A stretch of 11,415 nucleotides of DNA, taken from contig WJIN01000062.1 of NCBI GenBank assembly GCA_014730295.1, positions 1-11,415 on the forward strand. The letters are read 5' to 3'. The notes beneath the pieces were generated by a model that was not told the DNA's origin, did no database searches, and worked only from the letters and a program-made list of their open reading frames with translations. Made by a program: the position numbers and the translations under genes. The DNA comes from Promethearchaeota archaeon. Lineage in GTDB: Archaea; Asgardarchaeota; Lokiarchaeia; Sigynarchaeales; SOKP01. This document shows positions 6,997-11,415 of this stretch, in pieces (the first letter of the stretch is position 1; each line of letters opens with the position of its first letter).

Positions 6997-7303
6997 TTTC
7001 TTTACAACATTATAGTAAAATTATAATTGGGTTTAATGAAAAATTAAATATTTAGACAAATAATAAATTTGTCAAGGAAAGTTTTTATGAAATCACTAGT
7101 TTATATTATAGGATCCGAACATTGCCTTAATAGAATCGTAAATTGAGATTTCATTTCACTTCAAAACAAATTAGAAATATAAAATCTCAACAGGAATACT
7201 CTGTTTTTATAGAGGACATATAGGTAAAATATATTAAAGAAACAGAAGATAATATACTCATTAACCATCTTAACTAAAAACAACTTCATATTAATTATAA
7301 ATT
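6997..7303. other. Divergent promoter region between acs and the CoA-transferase/GNAT gene
   Basis: 307 bases without a supported gene. It must hold promoters for both directions. On the acs side TTATAATTT (7026-7018) is well placed. On the other side AAAATATATT (7227-7236) lies about 70 bases before the ATG at 7304, with no Shine-Dalgarno near that ATG. An 8-bp inverted pair, ATGAAATC (7087-7094) and GATTTCAT (7147-7154), may be chance. A 19-codon plus-strand ORF at 7087 has a purine-rich AAGGAAAG before it but no recognisable sequence. Confidence 0.5.
7018..7026 (-). promoter_or_regulatory. TATA-like box for acs
   Basis: TTATAATTT on the minus strand, centred about 26 bases upstream of the acs ATG. 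This places the transcription start at or next to the start codon, consistent with a leaderless mRNA, and the bases between carry no Shine-Dalgarno motif. Confidence 0.4.
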
Positions 7304-9202
7304 ATGGAAAATATAGAGCATCTGACTTCAAATTGGAGAGAAAAATGGAGAGAGAAAGAGATAAGCGTGGAAAATGCTATAAAGAAGATAATACCTGGAA
7401 ATCGTGTTTTTATTGATTCTGGCTGTTCTGAACCCCAATCACTCACAAAAGAGTTGATGAAACAATCAGAACGGTTGGTCGATACCGAAATCATCCATTT
7501 TCTTACCATCGGTCCCGAAAAATATTTTCCAAAAGATAAACGAGAAGACGCTTTTAGACATAATGCACTCTTTATCGGCGACACCCTACGGGAGGAAGTA
7601 AACAGCGGGCAAGCAGATTATACACCAATACATGTGAGTGAAATCCCGAAGTTAATTAAATCTGGACGGAAATATATTGATGTAGCTTTAATTCAAGTAT
7701 CACCTCCAGATCAATACGGATTTTGCTCTTTAGGGATAAATGTAGATATTGCTAAGCCAATTGCCCAAACCGCATATCTCACGATTGCGGAAATAAACCC
7801 ACAAATGCCCAGAACATTAGGTAGTAGCTTTATTCATCTGAAAGAAATTGATAACTTCATCTATCATGACCATCCTTTATTAGAATTCAAATTTGATGAG
7901 CCTACAGAAATTGTGGAAAGACTAGGACGTAACTTATCCAATTTGGTCCAAAATAGGTCCACTATTCATATAGGATTTGGGGATTTACCTAATAATATTT
8001 TGCAATACCTTTCAAATAAGAAAGATTTAGGTATGCATTCACATTATATTACCGATACGATTATTCCATTGATAGAAGAGGGTATTTTGACATGTCGCAA
8101 AAAAAATTTCCATCCGGAAAAAATCATTACGAGCTTCGCTTTGGGATCCCAGAAGCTATATGATTTTGTGAATAATAACCCCTATATAGAATTTTATCCC
8201 TCTGATTATGTGTGTAATCCAAAATATATAAGTAAAAACAAAAAAATGGTCTCAATCAATTCGGCTCGACAGATCGATTTAACTGGACAAGTAAATGCGG
8301 CAACCGAGGGGTATTCTTTTTATTCTGGGTTTGGGGAGACAGTGGATTTTATCCGAGGAGCCGCCTTTTCAAAGGGTGGAAAACCAATCATCATTATGCC
8401 CTCTATTACTAAAGACGGAAAACATTCGAGAATTGTTTCGCATTTAGATGAGGGTGCGGGAATTTTATTATCCCGAGGGGATGTGCATTATGTGGTGACT
8501 GAATGGGGTGTTGCATATTTGCATGGTAAATCTATTCGAGAACGTGTGATTGAACTAATAAGCATTGCCCATCCTAAATTTAGAGAACAATTATTAAAAG
8601 AGGCAAAAATTCTGAATTACATCTATTCAGATCAAATACTCCCCGTGGATGCGGAGGGAAATATTGTACGATATCCCAGAGAATATGAAACGATATATAA
8701 GACTAAAAATGGGGAAGAACTCTCCATCCGTCCATTAAAAACCACGGACGAGGATTTACTTAAAGATTTATATTACTCTCTCGATGAAAGGGATAGATAT
8801 TTACGATTTTTCGAAGTTAGAAATGAATTTGCACATAAAAAGACTCAAAATGAGGTGAATATCGATTATAATAACGTATTTTCGATAGGAGCGTTTGTTG
8901 GGGAGATAGGGAATGAAAAAATGATTGGAAACGCAACCTATTATTATAATCCGAACCAAAATTCTGCGGAATTTAGTTTTGTGGTCCATAAAGATTGGAG
9001 AGGCATCGGATTAGGTTCATATCTTTATAACTATATGATAATTATTGCGAAAGAGAAAGGAATTCAATCATTCTATGGTAATATCCATATCGAAAATAAA
9101 AAGACTGTGCACGTTATTAAGAAAGCAGGAAAAGTTAACATCACGCCTCCCGAACTTGGTGGCAAGGAGTTATTTTATGAAGTCGATTTCGAGGAGGTAT
9201 AG
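7304..9202 (+). CDS. Acetyl-CoA hydrolase/transferase-family domain fused to a Pat-like GNAT acetyltransferase
   Basis: 632 residues in two parts. Residues 1 to about 450 match the acetyl-CoA hydrolase/transferase (4-hydroxybutyrate CoA-transferase) family: an N-terminal GCSEP loop at 40-44, HPEKIITSFALGS then LYDFVNNNP, INSARQIDLTGQVNA, DFIRGAAFSKGGKP, TEWGVAYLHGKSIRER and IAHPKFREQL. Residues about 473-632 are a GNAT domain opening with SIRPLKTTDEDLL and YLRFF, as in protein lysine acetyltransferases of the Pat/PatZ type, with the acetyl-CoA loop RGIGLG at 566-571. Such fusions are known in bacteria. Oddities: where the family normally reads H-S/T-E with the thioester-forming glutamate, this protein reads HSH (H247), and the usual GxGGQxDF is GFGETVDF (342-349). 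CoA-transferase activity is therefore uncertain. The gene is divergent from acs, whose active-site lysine is a typical Pat target. ATG at 7304 lacks a Shine-Dalgarno. An apparent ORF at 7291-7584 minus is its shadow. Confidence 0.9.
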   Translation: MENIEHLTSNWREKWREKEISVENAIKKIIPGNRVFIDSGCSEPQSLTKELMKQSERLVDTEIIHFLTIGPEKYFPKDKREDAFRHNALFIGDTLREEVNSGQADYTPIHVSEIPKLIKSGRKYIDVALIQVSPPDQYGFCSLGINVDIAKPIAQTAYLTIAEINPQMPRTLGSSFIHLKEIDNFIYHDHPLLEFKFDEPTEIVERLGRNLSNLVQNRSTIHIGFGDLPNNILQYLSNKKDLGMHSHYITDTIIPLIEEGILTCRKKNFHPEKIITSFALGSQKLYDFVNNNPYIEFYPSDYVCNPKYISKNKKMVSINSARQIDLTGQVNAATEGYSFYSGFGETVDFIRGAAFSKGGKPIIIMPSITKDGKHSRIVSHLDEGAGILLSRGDVHYVVTEWGVAYLHGKSIRERVIELISIAHPKFREQLLKEAKILNYIYSDQILPVDAEGNIVRYPREYETIYKTKNGEELSIRPLKTTDEDLLKDLYYSLDERDRYLRFFEVRNEFAHKKTQNEVNIDYNNVFSIGAFVGEIGNEKMIGNATYYYNPNQNSAEFSFVVHKDWRGIGLGSYLYNYMIIIAKEKGIQSFYGNIHIENKKTVHVIKKAGKVNITPPELGGKELFYEVDFEEV

Positions 9203-9319
9203 GAAGTTAATAATTAGATATTACTCAAAAGTTAAATTTAATTTTGTCAGTTTACTAACATGAAAATATCACTATACTACCATAGTAGAATATTTCAGCT
9301 ACGCTTAATTGTTATTGTT

Positions 9320-10021
9320 ATGAACTCATATGAGAAACTGAAGGAACTAAAGCGTTGGGATCAAAGGCAAATTTTAAAATATAATGGATATGGCGGAAAA
9401 AGATTCACATACATATTACGGGTTATTTCTTTTATGGGAAGAGAAACTATCTGGTTGTTATTTATCGTTTATTTTTCTTTTATCTGGTTTGATCCGAAGA
9501 TTTTCTCATATATTGGAATAGGGTATTTGTTGGGAATTATAATAGTTGTTCCGATTAAGCAAATTATAAGAAGAACAAGACCTTCCAATGAACTTGAAGA
9601 TGTTGTGCTTTACGAACGCAAATCAACCTCGGGTAGTTTTCCATCATGGCATTCTTATAACGCTGCATCTCAAGCCATTATCATAGGATATATCGTAGCA
9701 TCCCCAACTATTGTAATCCTTCTATTAGGAGGAGCAGGATTGGTAGCATTTTCTCGAGTTCAATTGGGAAGTCATTATCCTTCAGATGCAATAGTTGGAT
9801 ATGGAATTGGAATCATCGGTGCAATTATAACTATTTTTATTTTTGGTCCTCTCCTATATAACTTAATACTTCAATTAAATAGTCTTAGTACTATCCAGTT
9901 CGATTTTTATATGTTCAATTCACATCTCTATACAAATATTCTATATTTGATAATTTGTGTCATAATTTTTGGTAGTATAATCTTATTGTCAAGCCTGCGA
10001 TATATAAAAGGAGTTCTATAA
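9320..10021 (+). CDS. PAP2-family membrane phosphatase
   Basis: 233 residues from ATG at 9320. It carries all three motifs of the type 2 phosphatidic acid phosphatase family: K80-x6-R87-P88 (KQIIRRTRP), PSWH at 108-111 in place of the usual PSGH, and S145-R146-x5-H152-x3-D156 (SRVQLGSHYPSD), with H152 and H111 as the catalytic histidines. Hydrophobic segments at about 41-57, 63-79, 117-130, 132-145, 158-185 and 203-227 indicate an integral membrane protein with six helices, the usual fold. It should remove phosphate from a lipid phosphate or polyprenyl pyrophosphate at the membrane face; the substrate cannot be told. The frame opens at an ATG at 9260, adding 20 residues, but these include codons uncommon here (CAG, CGC) and do not look like part of the family, and an AT-rich GAATATTTC lies about 28 bases before 9320. 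It follows the CoA-transferase gene by 117 bases; a shared transcript is possible. Confidence 0.88.
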   Translation: MNSYEKLKELKRWDQRQILKYNGYGGKRFTYILRVISFMGRETIWLLFIVYFSFIWFDPKIFSYIGIGYLLGIIIVVPIKQIIRRTRPSNELEDVVLYERKSTSGSFPSWHSYNAASQAIIIGYIVASPTIVILLLGGAGLVAFSRVQLGSHYPSDAIVGYGIGIIGAIITIFIFGPLLYNLILQLNSLSTIQFDFYMFNSHLYTNILYLIICVIIFGSIILLSSLRYIKGVL

Positions 10022-10027
10022 TAAATT

Positions 10028-10062
10028 AGCTTGATTAAAAATGAAAATTTCTAAGAAAAATT
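10028..10062 (-). terminator. U-rich tract after the GTPase gene
   Basis: The 39 bases between the convergent PAP2 and GTPase genes read, on the minus strand, as three T-runs (TTTTTC, ATTTTC, ATTTTTAA) starting right at the GTPase stop codon. This fits archaeal U-tract termination for the GTPase transcript. On the plus strand the same bases are A-rich, so the PAP2 transcript would end elsewhere. Confidence 0.35.
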
Positions 10063-11251
10063 AGCGTTCCAATTGCTTTTTCTTATTAAATAAGTCTTTG
10101 AGCTCATTTAGAACTTGGCCTCTTACATTTTGTTCGCTTGTTTCTTTAATTTGATCAGACGTCCTAATCTCGAGAGGGACACCGGACTGAGCTATGTGAA
10201 ATGCTCCACTTTCAATGGCATTTAAGCGAGCATCTATCTCATTCAATTGCTCAGATATACTTTCCGAGAGGCGGATCACACCATTCATAACTTCTTCTAG
10301 GGTCTGAGCTAAACCTTCCACTTTTCTAACAGTAGGATCTGTGAGGGAAAAATTCGCATTGAGGACATCCTTCAAGTATTTTGAAAATTCTGGTTCGCGA
10401 GCAAATTTTGAATATATAGAGCTGAGATAAGTCTCATAATCAAAATCGAAATTGTGTCCTTTAAAAAGGTCTTTTATTTTTTCTTTCAAAAGTTCGACAT
10501 TTAATTTGATTTTTGGATCGTTTTTGATATCGGGATCGTGTTTATGGATTAAAATCAAAATATAAGGGGCTTCCTCTAATAAGACCAAATAATTTAAAAT
10601 ATCGTCAAAATAATCGAATGATTCATCAAACCGTTCTGGATCTTGGACATCTATTACATAAATGAGTAAGTCAGTTTGAAGAAAATATTTTTCTGGATCT
10701 TGAAGGTATTTATCTCGATAGGATTTCTGACCACCAAAATCCCAAATGAATAAATCCAAATTTGGTCTGTTAAGGGTTTGTCGATTTACTCCCTTAGTGG
10801 GTTCTAAATTAGATAATTTTTCAATTCCTTTTTCGAGCCCAACTTTCGATATTATAGCAGTCTTACCGGCATTATCTAAGCCCACAATGATGATTTTCTG
10901 TGTTTCTTTGTCTAAAATTTCTCCTTCTCCTTCAATCTCCAATAATAAGGAAGAAAGAGTAATGGCTTTTTGCAGATGCGTCTCAAGATTTTCATACTTC
11001 TTTTTATATATCTCAATTTTAATTTCAACATCTTGAGAGAGATTTTCTTTCTTAGTTTTAGTATGTTCCTCGATATAAGTTTTTAGGGGTTCTTTTTTGT
11101 CTAATTTCCCTAATTCTTCAATATTTGAGGCTTTTAATATTTCTGTAATAATTCTAGCTTCATTTTTTTCTAAAAATTTATATGCAGAGATGGGAAGCTT
11201 TAATATTTCTTCTATTGATTCAAAATCGCTATTTTGATGCTCCTCACTCAA
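10061..11251 (-). CDS. Arf/Rag-like small GTPase with N-terminal helical domain and C-terminal coiled coil
   Basis: 396 residues. The GTPase core spans about 118-305: G1 GLDNAGKT at 124-131 (Arf type), a G2 candidate threonine in PTKGV, G3 WDFGGQ at 170-175 (shared by Arf and Rag), G4 HKHD at 236-239 in place of NKxD, and G5 SSIYS at 277-281. HKxD, the following DPD and LIYVIDVQDPERF resemble eukaryotic Rag/Gtr GTPases. Residues about 14-55 look like a helix-hairpin-helix (LPISAYKFLEKN, IEELGKLD), followed by a charged helix to about 100. After the core, residues about 310-396 are helical with heptad-like LSESISEQLNEIDARLNAIE, probably a coiled coil. No membrane segment or lipidation site is evident. 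Such GTPases are abundant in Asgard archaea; the partner and role are unknown. The TTG at 11251 is only the first common start codon; the frame stays open to a TGA at 11311-11309, adding up to 19 plausible residues (ending AVIEVFKRF). Confidence 0.88.
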   Translation of the reverse strand: MSEEHQNSDFESIEEILKLPISAYKFLEKNEARIITEILKASNIEELGKLDKKEPLKTYIEEHTKTKKENLSQDVEIKIEIYKKKYENLETHLQKAITLSSLLLEIEGEGEILDKETQKIIIVGLDNAGKTAIISKVGLEKGIEKLSNLEPTKGVNRQTLNRPNLDLFIWDFGGQKSYRDKYLQDPEKYFLQTDLLIYVIDVQDPERFDESFDYFDDILNYLVLLEEAPYILILIHKHDPDIKNDPKIKLNVELLKEKIKDLFKGHNFDFDYETYLSSIYSKFAREPEFSKYLKDVLNANFSLTDPTVRKVEGLAQTLEEVMNGVIRLSESISEQLNEIDARLNAIESGAFHIAQSGVPLEIRTSDQIKETSEQNVRGQVLNELKDLFNKKKQLER

Positions 11252-11325
11252 AAATCTTTTAAAAACTTCTATGACTGCTGAAGGTTTTGCTTCTGAAGAA
11301 ATTTTGATTCACGACCTCTTTAGTA

Positions 11326-11334
11326 ACTATTTAT
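11326..11334 (-). promoter_or_regulatory. TATA-like box upstream of the GTPase gene
   Basis: CTATAAATA on the minus strand, centred at about 11330. Transcription would then begin near 11303, about 50 bases before the TTG at 11251 and close to an in-frame ATT at 11302 and ATC at 11308. GAGGT at 11318-11314 lies five bases before the ATC. The box supports a start upstream of the TTG. Confidence 0.4.
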
Positions 11335-11354
11335 AGCAATATAAAACCATTTAA

Positions 11355-11380
11355 CCTAAAAAAATTTTAGATTTTTTAGG
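11355..11380. repeat. 9-bp inverted repeat, possible hairpin terminator or operator
   Basis: CCTAAAAAA (11355-11363) and TTTTTTAGG (11372-11380) are exact reverse complements with an 8-base loop. The element sits upstream of the GTPase promoter, so it could end a minus-strand transcript entering from the right, or act as an operator. Nothing else is supported in the last 160 bases. Confidence 0.4.
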
Positions 11381-11415
11381 ATAAATCAAGCTTATGACTT
11401 TATATAAATTTTTGA

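Noticed and set aside
7087..7146. 19-codon plus-strand ORF with AAGGAAAG upstream in the acs divergent gap
   Set aside because: The ribosome-site match is weak for archaea, the peptide is unrecognised, and a frame this short is expected by chance.
8801..9263. Minus-strand ORF 8801-8989 and plus-strand ORF 9045-9263
   Set aside because: Both overlap the GNAT domain in other frames, and the second is rich in Lys/Arg with no recognisable pattern.
10746..11036. Plus-strand ORF opposite the GTPase G1 region
   Set aside because: Shadow of the conserved GTPase core.
11394..11415. Plus-strand ATG at the right edge, open to the end
   Set aside because: Only seven codons are visible, too little to support a gene.

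Overview
The window most likely comes from an Asgard archaeon, probably of the AT-rich Lokiarchaeia type. The best taxonomic clue is the Arf/Rag-like small GTPase at the right end. Its G1 GLDNAGKT and G3 WDFGGQ are of Arf/Rag type and its G4 HKHD is of Rag/Gtr type, and it is flanked by non-GTPase segments. Supporting clues are very low GC in most genes, TATA-like boxes 25-31 bases upstream of several starts, a GGTGAG Shine-Dalgarno before a TTG start, and an archaeal VapB-like small protein. Placement rests on protein character only; no rRNA or tRNA gene was found.

Layout, left to right. (1) 1-405, minus: N-terminal 135 residues of an EamA/DMT-family transporter cut by the window edge. (2) 578-1960, minus: a 460-residue unrecognised protein with a C-terminal pair of membrane helices in a CorA-like layout but no GMN signature. 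(3) 2251-4497, plus: a soluble sensor histidine kinase with four PAS domains. (4) 4646-4810, minus: a 54-residue ribbon-helix-helix/VapB-like protein without a toxin partner, behind a 9-10 bp phased CTATAT array. (5) 5011-6996, minus: AMP-forming acetyl-CoA synthetase, much richer in GC than its neighbours. (6) 7304-9202, plus, divergent from acs: an acetyl-CoA hydrolase/transferase-family domain fused to a Pat-like GNAT acetyltransferase. (7) 9320-10021, plus: a PAP2-family membrane phosphatase. (8) 10061-11251, minus: the Arf/Rag-like GTPase.

The clearest functional unit is the divergent pair acs / CoA-transferase-GNAT. Acs activates acetate and keeps the lysine (K618) that protein acetyltransferases modify in bacterial Acs. 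The neighbour joins a CoA-transferase fold to a GNAT domain of the Pat type, so post-translational control of Acs by its neighbour is a testable idea. In that neighbour, the position where the family's catalytic glutamate is expected reads His (H247), so the CoA-transferase half may be altered or inactive. The remaining genes look independently transcribed, and no CRISPR array, IS element or prophage was seen.
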